Assembly: GCA_030490835.1 (NCBI GenBank)
Contig: CM059973.1
Coordinates: 64,856,008-64,920,007, forward strand
Source: Annona cherimola
Lineage: Eukaryota; Streptophyta; Magnoliopsida; Magnoliales; Annonaceae
Length of the DNA: 64,000 bases
Reading direction: 5' to 3'
The position numbers and the translations under genes were made by a program. Each line of letters starts with the position of its first letter. The first letter of the stretch is position 1. The notes beneath the pieces were generated by a model, which was not told the DNA's origin, searched no databases, and saw only the letters and a program-made list of their open reading frames with translations. This document shows, one piece after another, positions 1-10,045 of the stretch.

Positions 1-130
1 TATAATTTAATAAGCTGAATTTGTTCAATTCGAACGTCTAGATGATTCAAAGCATCTTGAAACATAGAAAATGACTATTCAATCGCCGAAATCGGACATC
101 GGGAGTACTATATCTAAATAAAAAAATCTG
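1..130 (-). repeat. fragment resembling a copia leader
   Basis: About 70 bases around positions 45-115 resemble the untranslated leader of the copia element at 32190-32270. The core AACATAGAAAATGACTATT is shared and is followed by a similar arrangement. This suggests that the left edge lies in the leader of a related, minus-strand copy whose body is outside the window. No primer site or LTR is visible, so this is a weak assignment. Confidence 0.35.
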
Positions 131-1150
131 CTAAAATTTAATCTAAATTTTTGTCTGTCGTGATGAATTACGCATGGTGTGTCACCCTCTACAACTTCCC
201 ATCTAACCCTAGCCGCCACCGCTGCCAATGCTTACCTCAAACCCACTTACCGTTAGCCTCTAGATCGCCTATCAGAACTGGCCAATGAATCACCCCTAGC
301 TTCCTAGCTCCGGTTCCAACTCGTCAAACTAGATCTGCCCTACATTCGCTTGAATCTGGAAAAAATCGTCTGCTGTGGGTTTTCTTCTTCGTTGTAGGTT
401 GATGCTGCAAACTGCCGCTCAAAACCCACAGGTTTCAATACTGCCAGTCACTCTTTACTGGTTGCCTGATTCTATTTTGGGAGAGAAAAATACCCACAGC
501 CTCTTACCCGTCTTCTTCTACTTTGTTGCTGCCATCACCGGTCATCAATCGGAGTCGTGCACTCGGTGAAGAGGGAACCGATCATGGCAGCAGAAAAGAT
601 CACGACAATCGATCATGGCAGTAGAATAGATACTGCAAAAGAAAGGGAGAAAGAGGGAGAGAAGACGGGCTCATGCGAAACGCACGTACTAGTCCTTCCC
701 AATTGACCCCTCCTTTCAAATTTTTAAGATACCGAAACTAACTTTAGGAATTTCAACCGACCATACAAAAATGAATGGTGGATAACAAGGTTCCCATGAG
801 AAAATTGCGGGAATATATTCCCATGGGTTGGCTCCCCTGGTTGAAACATGGTCCCCATTTACTTAACTTGATTATTGATAGAGTTGTGGTTAAGTATTTT
901 TTTTTTCAAAAAAAGGTTTTAAATAATCCAACTTGAACTTAAATAATTTTAAAAGTGTACTGGTGTGGGTTAAAGAGTTGGTATCTAACCCAATGTAGGT
1001 GCCTAAAGCCACCACTGAGCTTGTTCGATCAGAACACATAAGTACTCTTATCTCCTGAAAAAGGAAAACTTCCATTCAATCTTTTCCACAAATATCAGTA
1101 AGATGAAATATTCCTTTTTACTAATGTTAGGCTAAACAAGCTACTAATCA
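131..1150. other. unassigned stretch, no supported gene
   Basis: Positions 180-660 are GC-richer than the surroundings and hold a 64-codon plus-strand frame (375-569) and a 61-codon minus-strand frame (890-1075). Neither resembles a known family or shows a signal peptide or a plausible promoter. The segment may continue the copia-like leader at the left edge. I see no further structure. Confidence 0.3.
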
Positions 1151-2424
1151 TTTCTCTTTCTTTACTACATTTTTGTTGATAGATGTGAAATGGTTGCATA
1201 AACTCATGATCATTCATGGCATATATATATATTCATTTTTTTATTATATATTTTTGGAAATACTTTCTTTATAAAAGAATATCTTATCAATAGATAATTT
1301 TCTTATATATATATATTTGACCTCACCTTTATATGTTGTTATAAATAATTACATAACCAACTTAGTTTTTTAAATAAATTTAAATTATTAAATCTTTAGC
1401 TTTGCTTAATTATGTCACGGTTAAAATGATTTGGACTAGTGATCGAGCTTGTTGAACGTATAATTGGTGTAATTTACAATTTTATTTTGATAAGATCGCA
1501 TAAATATTATGTCTTTTTATAATCACAATTGGATATAAAAGTTAGAAGTATGTCATGATAAGTAATTATGAGTTTTACTCTTTTGAATATGATTGTAAGT
1601 TTACATTATTAAAGTTGAATGTGATTATGAATCTTTACAATTTAAACATGCATTTTGATTCTTTGAATTATTAATCTTACCATTCAAAAATTCCTATTAA
1701 ATTAAAATTTTAAATTATGATATGATATTTATTGATGTAATGCACAAGCTTAGAAAAACGACCTAGGGCCCATGGGCTATGGGTTTTACCATACGATATT
1801 GTTTGCTTTGGTTTGACAGCGTAGCTACATGATTTTAAAATATGTCACACCATATTTAACATGAGACCCACTTATAAACCTGAGGAACTGTCTCCTCTTT
1901 TCGACATGGGATTCAGTACAAGGTTGTTACAGATCCATCAGTTTCCACATGGTTTGTTTTTGAACCGCAACTCTACTCTAAGCTTCTACTGCACCCTTGA
2001 CTTTCACTACCTCAACTCTCCGGCTCTCCCCCTTCAGTTTTTAAGATTTTAATACTTAATGGAAAATCCAATATATTTATTATATTTAACATTATTTATT
2101 TACAACAAAGTAACACTTGTAACAATAAATTTTAACTTTTTGAACAAACGATTGATCAAATTTCTTGTAGTAAGGCCTTAGTTAACCACGGCGGAATTTC
2201 AAGGACACATTTTTTTTACACAAAGCTTAGTCAATTTTTTTATAGTTGGACGATATATATATTGTGTAGTTAATACTGCATACAAAAATAACAATGTCAG
2301 CAATTTTGTTTAATTAAAAGATCAAGACAGGGTGGGATGATGCCAATGCCCATGCATGATTTTTTTTTTTTTTTTGGTTTGGATGAGTCATACTTAGGCT
2401 TGCAGAAGTTGTAAAGTAGGAGAA
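1150..2424. repeat. host repeat unit, copy 1, left part
   Basis: Positions 1600-1740 match 52376-52510. Positions 2100-2350 match the start of the unit copy near 52870-53420 (shared landmarks CAACAAAGTAACA and GATCAAGACAG). Unlike that copy, it has no Mutator-like MITE at the equivalent of 53000-53334, so it serves as an empty site. Positions 1833-1935 form a separate block that recurs at 38385-38490. A 63-codon frame at 1861-2052 falls on that block and is not considered a gene. Confidence 0.5.
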
Positions 2425-2805
2425 TGTTTCAACTCAACAGGATGCATTGAAATTTTAATTCAATGCATCGGGATACAAAATTTATTTTTTAATTTTTAAT
2501 AAAATTTAACTTAGATGTACTTAATTTATAAACTAAATTTTATCATTTTTGAAAACGTGTGTATATTTTTTAATTTTTTAAAAATAGGGGGTTCGAGTAC
2601 TTTTTAAATGACTAAAATAACTTTATTTTCAAAAATAAAAAATTTATAATTTTTTAAAATGTTAAAATTTAATACATAAGTTAAATACAGCTAGATCAAG
2701 AGTTTTATAAATAAAATTTTAAAAAATATTAAAAATGAAATTTCCAGTCGGATGCATTCAAATTTCAATGCATTTGATTGTAATGAAACAAAATCCTGTT
2801 AATTG
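2425..2805. mobile_element. foldback MITE (long palindrome)
   Basis: The two arms are inverted copies: GGATGCATTGAAATTT near 2440 pairs with its complement near 2752-2768, and the inner arms pair through AT-rich sequence with a centre near 2610. The inner arm shares the motif pattern seen in the foldback elements at 45470, 46812, 51833, 59227, 60165 and 62595. It has no coding capacity, as expected for a non-autonomous element. Exact ends and target duplication are unclear. Confidence 0.5.
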
Positions 2806-2932
2806 CAAATAGCTAGTCTCCCCCAAATGATTTAGACACAGAGCTAGATAGTGCTAATACTATCACGCGATTATAATTGTCTTTGCTAGTTAGCAAATTA
2901 CACTAGATAATATGCTAGTGCAGATTAACATA

Positions 2933-3074
2933 CTAACAAATAATGATTTCGCTGCCATAAGGAGGGCATATGGGCTTCATAGGAGCCCCACCGTGCCCTA
3001 TGCGACTTCCTAGAGGAATGTCTGGTTTTTTCCATGGATAATGGTAGACCTTTATTTGCCTCGATCCATCGCTT
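2933..3074 (-). pseudogene. exon-like ORF of host unit, copy 1 (broken part)
   Basis: This is the C-terminal half of an exon-like ORF that is also present at 34342-34524 and 55447-55638. It encodes PWKKPD, then IGHGGAP and KPICPP, before a stop at 2933-2935. The rest of the exon lies at 9544-9586 and 21427-21439, because two LINEs inserted into it. I do not recognise the protein family. The strong similarity to the 34342 copy, with several conserved residue blocks, suggests that the sequence was once coding. Confidence 0.4.
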
Positions 3075-3158
3075 TTTTTATACCAAAATACGGCTAAAGA
3101 TTCCGCCCCAACCCCTTCCTAGCGAAACTGTAGAAAGGCTGGGAATAAATCTCCGCCC

Positions 3159-3404
3159 TTAAATTAAAATCAGAAATGTCATTATACTAGATATGCATAT
3201 GGGTGACCTGCCTAACCACTCATACATAGGAAAGTCCCTGGTGACTGCAAAATTCGCAAGTATATGGACCACGACATTGCCCAATCTTAAAACATGAGAG
3301 AATTCAGCTGAGCAGAACCTACTGCTAATCTCCTTTATTTTTGAGATCATACACCCGACTTGTGATTTGATCGTGCAATATTTAAATAGGAAGTTGTATA
3401 GCAA
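3159..3404 (-). pseudogene. LINE-1 RNase H-like domain remnant
   Basis: The 81-codon frame ends with FSHVLRLGNVVVHILANFAV, the typical tail of the plant RVT_3 (reverse-transcriptase-like, RNase H fold) domain found at the C-terminus of plant L1-type ORF2 proteins. The domain would degrade the RNA template during reverse transcription. The catalytic N-terminal part is not visible in this frame, and upstream sequence (3405-3700) carries it only in a decayed form. It is clearly non-functional. Confidence 0.65.
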
Positions 3405-4804
3405 TAAAGAGTCTTGTCTCGAAAACCACCTTCGTCAAGGATAAGTTCGTGGCCTAAATTGCAGCCAATCGTAGGCCATTATCTTCCAACCATAAAGGGT
3501 CCCCACCTCCTTTCCAAGACTAGCATGCAGTAGAAAACATATTGCCCTCTTGGTCTCGAATCACAGCTCGTACACCGGATTTATTAATTTCCATCTTGCT
3601 CCTTGTTTCAACATTTATCTTGACATGGCCGCTCTTTGGAGGAATCCACCGTGCCCTTAAATCCACGGTCTGGTCATTACATTTCCTCAGTTGGTCAGCA
3701 ATATCATATTGAAGAATAATTTATTCCTGCTGGTTTGGAATATCTCTTAAAACATGAATTTTTCCCATCCGTTCTCTATTTATTTTTGTAATACCAAATC
3801 AACCAGCAAGTAACAAAGAACTTTCTGACGAGTTTTCCATTCTGGATCTTGTTTAGCTTTGATAGCACGCCAATAAGGTTCCCCTCCATGAATTTCAGGG
3901 CGGGTTCATGCATAGTTTAGTATGTGGGTAGCAAAAGAAAATTTGCCAAGCATCCTCATGATGAATTTTGCAAAAGTTGCAACATGGGTTAATTTGGATT
4001 CCCCACTTAATTAGGTTTGTCTTGGTGGGGATGGCATTTCTTAGCATCCTCTAATAGAAAATCTTAATATTCATTGGGAGCTCTTGTTTCCATATTAGCT
4101 AAAGACTGCTAGCTTCATATGTTCTTTCATGTTCCTCTCTAACAACTCCAGTTTGTAGCTCTTCAGCTGCTTCTCTGTACCCTGTCTTCAACTTGTACAC
4201 TCCATCTAGTTCGTGTCTCCGATAGATGCAGTCCTGATCATCCTCCCTTGGTATTAGAATTTTCCTAATCTCATCACATCTACTTTTACATCCAACTCCT
4301 TCCGGTGTCTATTGTCCCAGTCGATGTACCTATCAACTTTTGCTTTCATGCTGAAGTTAAGTGGGAGTGGCCTAGCAACCTATATGTCGTTTGGAGTCTA
4401 GTTATCTTTCAGCAAGTTGATTTGTTTTCCATCTCCAAGACGCCAACCACAACCTTTCTTCAATAAGTTCCTTGCTTCAATGATGCCTTTCCATGGGAAA
4501 GATGACTTCTTCCTACACTGACAGTCTCACAAATCCACATTAGAGAAATACTTCCCCTTTAGCACCTAGTAGCATAAGGACTCCTTGTTTGTTAACAACC
4601 TCCATGTTTGTTTGGCCAACATAGTAAGGTTGAAAGCATTGAGTTCTCGCAATCCCATACCGTCAACAACCTCATGGAATTTATACCTTCGCAAAGCTTT
4701 TTTGGGCGTTTGAAGATGCTCATAGCATAGGTTGGGAGAGCCTATGCAACTGCTTTAATTAGTAACACCTTACCTCCACTTGATAATGGTTTTCGTTTCT
4801 ATCC

Positions 4805-5760
4805 CTACACCTTAGCCCATACTCTTTCTTTGAATTTTTGGAATTCTCTGGTTTTAGCCCTCCCTAGCCAAACCGGCAGTCCCAAGTATACTCGAGTTGC
4901 TTTTCCATGAATGCCAATTATTTGCTCTATCTTCTTTCTTGTGATTTGGTCCGTGTTCTTATTAAAAAGGAGAGTTCTTTTCTCCATGTTCACTCTTTGA
5001 TTGGTGCACTCTCCATATATGTGTAGTAGCAACAGTATAGTGTTTGCTTGCAAAAACAGGGTGTTATAATCAGTGAAAACCAAGTGGAAAAATACAGGGC
5101 CATACCTACTAAGTTTGATGATGCTGAGTACCTTGGTACGTTGTGTTTCATATAACATAATGGAAAGCCATTCAGTATAAAGTAAAAATAGATATAGCAA
5201 TAGAGGGTCTCCCTGTCTAAGCCCCCTACTAGTAGTGAATGTTGTTGATTTGAAACCATTAATAATTATGGAGTATGTGACTGATGATATGCAATATTAA
5301 ATCCAATTAATCCATATCTCACAAAAACTCAGCTTTCTCATCATCACATACAAGTAGCTCCATTTCACATGGTCATAAGCTTTAGCCATGTCTAGTTTCA
5401 CTACCACTTTTATTCTCTTACCCTTCTTTTTCTTTCGTAGTTAGTGTATTGCTTCATAGGCAACAAACATATTGTTAGAGATCAGTCTTCCTAGTACAAA
5501 CGCGCTTTAACTTTTGGAAATGATCTGTGGTAGGCAAGATTTAAGTCTATTAGCAAGGACCTCAGTGATGGTCTTGTATATTACATTGTAGAGGTTGATT
5601 GGACGGAAATCTTTTAAATATTTGGCTCCTTCCTTCTTTGGGATGAGGACGATATGTGTTATACTAACTTTCCTCATTTGTCATTCCCTTTCCCAATTTG
5701 TGCTTATCTCTAATAATTGTTTGCATCCTTTGACCACAATATCTCCAACAATCATCTAAT
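4805..5760 (-). pseudogene. LINE-1 reverse transcriptase remnant
   Basis: The best open stretch (4805-5200) carries QRVNMEKRTLLFNKNT and YLGLPVWLGR, which match the conserved region after the catalytic motif of plant L1-type reverse transcriptases. Just upstream are RQGDP (about 5205-5220) and the residues around WINWI. The catalytic FADD box is degenerate (FTDY), so an essential aspartate is lost. Several frames are needed to follow the domain. It once copied element RNA into DNA at the nicked target. Confidence 0.75.
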
Positions 5761-6112
5761 TATTTTGATAGAAGGTAGTTAGCATGCCATCAGGTCTTAG
5801 CGACTTTCCTAGATCCATTTCTTTTGTAGTTGTCACAATTTTTTCCCTATTTATAGGGGCAGTGAGTCTCTGATTATCTTTTGTTGACATTTTTGGCTGA
5901 ACATGATCCATAATCCTGCTCGAATTCTTAACCCTTTTAGATTTGAGTAGCTCTGCAAAATATTTTGCTGCCAATTCTTCTTTTTCATGTTGGTCACTCA
6001 CTTCTTTTCCTTCACTGGTAACTAGAAATTCTACATGATTCCTTCTTCTTCGCTGAGATGTTGTTTTATGAAAGAACTTTGTATTTTTGTCCATCAATTG
6101 CAACCAATTCAT
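5756..6112 (-). pseudogene. LINE-1 ORF2 linker between endonuclease and RT
   Basis: The 118-codon frame begins with MNWLQLMDKNTKFFHKTTSQRR. This is the strongly conserved segment (W, DKNTKFFH, QRRRRN) that lies between the endonuclease and reverse transcriptase in plant L1-type ORF2 proteins. The frame ends where the RT domain would begin and shifts frame there. It sits in the expected order relative to the fragments at 6451 and 5200. Confidence 0.7.
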
Positions 6113-6450
6113 TTTTTTTATCTTCGTCTATGAAGGATCTCTTCATCTTCTAATAGGTTGTTTATGATTGTTTCTTCTTTTTTGATTTCCTCCTCTCTAT
6201 TCACCACTCGGACTCTCTTCCTTAGATTCTTGACCTTATGCTAATGTTTTTTGATGGTTTTTCATAGATTTCCTCTCACTTTTTGATTCCACTCAATAAG
6301 TCTGCTTTTGCACTTGTTTATTTTCCTTTTGATATTAGATATGGATACTCCAAGATTGTCTTCTTCCTCCCTCTAATTCGAGTCGATTATATATTTAGTT
6401 TGCTTGTCTTCGTCCCAGAACACTTCATATCTAAAAGACTTAGGGGGCTT

Positions 6451-6546
6451 TCATTTTGTCGCTTGACCATTTAAATTCACCCCTAGTGGGCAGTGATTTG
6501 ATGTAGCAACTACCAAGTGATGGTTCTTAGCAAATGGGAAAATTTC
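6451..6546 (-). pseudogene. LINE-1 endonuclease, C-terminal end
   Basis: On the minus strand this reads FPFAKNHHLV and then SNHCPL, corresponding to the C-terminal S-D-H-x-P-[IL] active-site motif of apurinic-type LINE endonucleases; the Asp is replaced by Asn. The upstream part of the same domain lies at 9206-9537, across the solo LTR. The two halves abut exactly once the LTR and one copy of its 5-bp target duplication are discounted. Confidence 0.7.
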
Positions 6547-8542
6547 TGTAACACCCCACCTTTTAGATGTGTCACGAATAGGGTCTATTATGTTCAATTT
6601 GAGAATAAAATCTTCAAAGATAAAAATAGATACCAAGATGCAAAACCATATGAATTTAACTGGTACATCTCAAGTCCACTCCTTATGGAGTTATTATACA
6701 TATTCAGTGTCTATAGTCAAAACAAATATGCATTTTAAGATAATTTTAATAAAATCTAAACTTCGTTGTCCTTTGCTTTACTAATTTCGTCTTTTTCCCA
6801 TGTTGATGAAGGTTTTAATTTATCATTGTATCCTTGTGTTTCCATTGAAAACAAAACTATGTGAGCTAAAAGCTCAGTAAGTAAAAATATAATTTTACGA
6901 AATTTATTTTGCAATCACTTTGATTTTTCAAAAACAAACACAACATATATATTGTCTTTTATGCACAACAAACTTTAATTAATAAAAATTTAAACATCTT
7001 TATACATGTGCATACACATGTCAATTCTAAATCATGTATTCACATTGTGGGTTCTGTCATCTACTTGTGCTTGCGTGCAGTTGTGCTGCACATTCATGAG
7101 CTAATTCATCTTCTTTAGTAGTCCTGAGGTCGCTACCTAGGTACTAATATACTACTTTATTCCTTGGCGGCAAACCCGATATGCAATTATGCATCATGCT
7201 CATGCACTATGATTAATACACCACTTAAATTCGCTACTTAACATGATTTTGAAATAATAATGCTCATATTTGAATAAACCAACTTGAAAGAAATTTCAAT
7301 TTAAATAAACAATCACATTTCATAGCAAATCATAATATTCACATAATATTTTCAAAGTCATGCTTTGATAAAAGTTTACTTACCTCTAAGCAGAGTTTTA
7401 AAACTCCTCTTTTCCAATTTCTTGTAATAGTCTCAAGTCTTTTTCCCTAATTTTCATCACAATATGTTCATTATTTCACTCTAGTTTTTATAAATGACTT
7501 CCCTATTTCTCATAATTTTAATCGATCAAAATTATTTTTTCTCCTATTTATTCTTATATTATTCCATTTTTAAACAACTTTATTCTTATATATAAAAGTA
7601 AATTTAGACTCATACTTCTTTAAATACTTACTTCAAATTTTTTCCATATTTTTGTATTTTTTTATTTTTTTTATAGTATCACACCTTTAAATAATTTCAT
7701 TTCTTATAAAAATTACAAGTTTAAACTCATTTAAGCTTTTAAATATTCACTTTAATTTTCTGGATATTTTTCATAATTTTCTGTATTTATTTTGAAAATT
7801 TTTTCTTTTTTTTCCTCACCGACTGCGCCGGCTCCGGCAGTTGGCCGCCAGTGGCAACTGTTGGTGGGTTGGAAGTTGGGCTGGGCTTGATGTTTGCTTG
7901 GAAATGGGCTAGCTTGTTTCTGTAGGCATGACTTTGTTTCTGTGGGCTTTAGTTTCTGTGGGCTTAGACTTGAGCTTGAGCTTCTTAGTTCACTGGGCTC
8001 GTCCAAATGGGCTTAGCCCACCAGTCTAGAAATTTTTATTATTTATTTGTTTATTTTCAACGGTTCGTATTCTTCTACTAAAATAGTTTATATCTATATA
8101 TATATCTGTTTGATCTAAATTTTTTTGGAGTAAGTTTATAAAATTATGTTTTATAATCTGGACGGTCCATTTCTCAAAATAACATTTCTATCATCAGATT
8201 TAACATAAGAGGTTTAATAAAGGATTAAAATTAAATACCACCTCAAATAGCTATCTAAATTAATTTTCAACGGAATTAATTCATCATGTATATGTAAAAT
8301 ACCTCAAATAATGTTTGTAACGGGTTAAATTATTATTTTTGCATCTGTATTTTTCTGTAATTATTTTTTTGTGTTTTATCCTTAAAATACATATTCACCA
8401 CGTTAAATCTTCATAAAAATTACTATATCTAAAAATTTATAAGTCCGATAAAGTTGAAATTTTTCATGCAAGCTAAAAAAATAATTATCTTGTTATTGTA
8501 TGGTTAAAATTCTCTGATTATGCCCATAAGTATGTTTATTTT

Positions 8543-8810
8543 GGGTGTGTTTGGGAATTAATAAAACTTTTGATGAAAAGTTGTAGAGATGAAAAGTTGT
8601 CAAATGATGTAATATGATGGAGGTAATGATAAGGAATAAATAGGATAAAGTTAAAATAGATAGGTTTATTGCGTTGGTAGTTGTGTAGAAATGAGATTAA
8701 AAAGTAGGGTAGTTGTATAGAAAAATGTGAAAAAATAATTAAAAAATAAGGTAGTTGTGGAGAGTGAAAAGTTTTAAATTGACAACTTTTTGTTGTTACC
8801 AAACACACCC
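8543..8810. mobile_element. MITE with GGGTGTGTTTGG ends
   Basis: The 268-bp element begins GGGTGTGTTTGG and ends CCAAACACACCC, perfect 12-bp terminal inverted repeats. The paralogous solo LTR at 49290-51701 has no such insert at the corresponding place (near 49745), so that copy is an empty site. The flanks suggest a 3-bp TTT duplication, compatible with PIF/Harbinger (Tourist-like), but the site is T-rich and ambiguous. A related copy is at 42160-42453. Confidence 0.8.
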
Positions 8811-9004
8811 TTTATCACATAACATTTTATACCCTTTATTTGTTACTTTTTATTGAAATAAGTAAAATTGCAATACAAAAACTTTCAATAATACTCCCGT
8901 TACTAATTAACCATGTTAGAAGTATTATGAACGGATTAGATATGAGAAATGAGTTTCATATAACATAAACTTAACGAGATTAACCAAAATATTATTCTAC
9001 TCAA

Positions 9005-9106
9005 CTTACCTTCAAAAACTCCTTCCTCCTCCTTCGTCAGTCCTGTCTCCTGCTCAAGTCCCTCCTTCAAATAGCTAAAACCCACCTCACATCTCCTCCT
9101 TTTATA
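9005..9106 (-). promoter_or_regulatory. solo LTR TATA box and conserved splice-donor-like site
   Basis: TATAAAAG on the minus strand at 9099-9106 is followed about 90 bases downstream by GAAGGTAAG (9005-9013). Both signals are conserved, with the same spacing order, in the copy at 49290-51701 (49456-49463 and 49541-49549). This probably marks the LTR transcription start region and a 5' splice site near it. Confidence 0.5.
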
Positions 9107-9200
9107 CTAATTTATTTGCTAAATGGCTGGGATTTAATTGTCATAAATCCCACCATTTTTTATTTTTTTAAAACAGCTTTGCATGACCATGGCCATTACA

Positions 9201-9537
9201 ATTTCCAACCAATTCCTAGTGACCAATACCTTGTCCAATCTGGCCTCAACTCTTTCTACTCCTTTTCTATTATTCCACCATGTGTATCATGATTCCACAA
9301 AACTAATGTCTCTCAGGCCATAGAAGTCAATCACCTCTCTAAAGTCTTGCATCTGAGAATTAAATCTGCAAAAAGAACTGTAGAACTCTGACGGACCTGT
9401 AACCTCATTGAAATCACCAACTGCCATCCATGGTTTGATGCTCCTCATCTTCAAATGCCTTAGCAGATTCCATGATTCAAAACTTTTATTAACCTCAGGG
9501 CCCATAGAACCTCGTGAATCTTAGGTGCCTTGATTTT
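9201..9537 (-). pseudogene. LINE-1 endonuclease, N-terminal part
   Basis: The frame at 9287-9505 contains AVGDFNEV, the conserved GDFNE motif of the LINE endonuclease, and continues past a stop into YTWWN and EARLDKVLV near 9230-9285, which matches the family order. The domain is cut at about 9537 by 5' truncation and at 9205 by the solo LTR. The stop before YTWWN shows decay. Confidence 0.75.
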
Positions 9538-9820
9538 TCGCTTGATACCATGGTAACATCACCATCCATCGTACTTGCTGCTTCCTATTTTTAATTGTTT
9601 GAAATTCTCTTACAGAAAAATAGAGCACAACAGAAAAGAACACATAGACCTGATAATGTCTCCCACAACAAACGCTACATCCTCCCATAAAAAGAATAAA
9701 AAAATAGAAAGTGAGTGGAGGAGCACCCTAACCAAAATCACAACTTTCTAGGTCCCTATTAAGAATGTTTACAATGCTCTTTAGAGGAGAATCCCACCAC
9801 CAATTCACCACTTCTCTAAA

Positions 9821-10045
9821 CTATAAGGCCATTTGGGCAAGTTCATGGGTTGCCTTGTTACCCTGTCTTAACACATGGGAAAAACTGACTTGTTGAAAAT
9901 TTATGCACAAAGCTTTGATCTGTCGGATAAGAAACTTCAAGCTTGATTGAATTCTTTCAGTTCCTTGCAAGATGTGCATGAGAATCAACAAGTCACTTTC
10001 AACTTCTATACGTTGAACCCCCAAGTTAGAGATTCATTTAATACC
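9821..10045 (-). pseudogene. LINE-2 RNase H-like domain, C-terminal part
   Basis: The frame reads VQRIEVESDLLILMHILQ and ends with FSHVLRQGNKATHELAQMAL, a good match to the plant RVT_3 RNase H-like domain. The preceding residues of the same domain (LESRALFMGIK) lie across the nested LTR element at 19386-19415. They are in the same frame if one copy of the GGTATT duplication is counted. One stop follows at the junction. Confidence 0.75.
10040..10045. repeat. target site duplication of LARD-like element (left)
   Basis: AATACC here is repeated at 19380-19385, flanking the LTR element. A 5-bp ATACC is equally possible, because the last A could belong to the LTR. Confidence 0.7.

Larger units (their letters stand above)
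6547..9200 (-). mobile_element. solo LTR (family S), 2.65 kb
   Basis: The element begins TGTAACACCCC and ends CCATTACA on the plus strand, giving TG...CA termini, and is flanked by a perfect 5-bp target duplication ATTTC (6542-6546 and 9201-9205). It interrupts the LINE-1 endonuclease. A second copy in opposite orientation lies at 49290-51701 with its own duplication, so the ends are certain. A TATAAAAG box on the minus strand (9099-9106) shows minus orientation. There is no internal region or partner LTR, so it is a solo LTR left by LTR-LTR recombination. A minus-strand 84-codon frame (7752-8006) inside it is probably fortuitous. Confidence 0.88.
3075..9537 (-). mobile_element. LINE-1: 5'-truncated L1-type retrotransposon
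   Basis: This minus-strand L1-type element keeps, in 5' to 3' order, part of the endonuclease domain, the linker, reverse transcriptase, a zinc-binding region and a C-terminal RNase H-like domain. The 5' end is lost within the endonuclease, which is typical of incomplete target-primed reverse transcription. A T-run at the left end is the complement of the poly(A) tail. TCGCTT flanks both ends (3069-3074 and 9538-9543); this is short for a LINE duplication, but the flanks join to match the host unit at 34400-34510. It is disabled by stops, frameshifts and the solo LTR at 6547-9200. Confidence 0.8.

Noticed and set aside
8536..8808. 90-codon minus-strand ORF
   Set aside because: It fills the non-coding MITE at 8543-8810.
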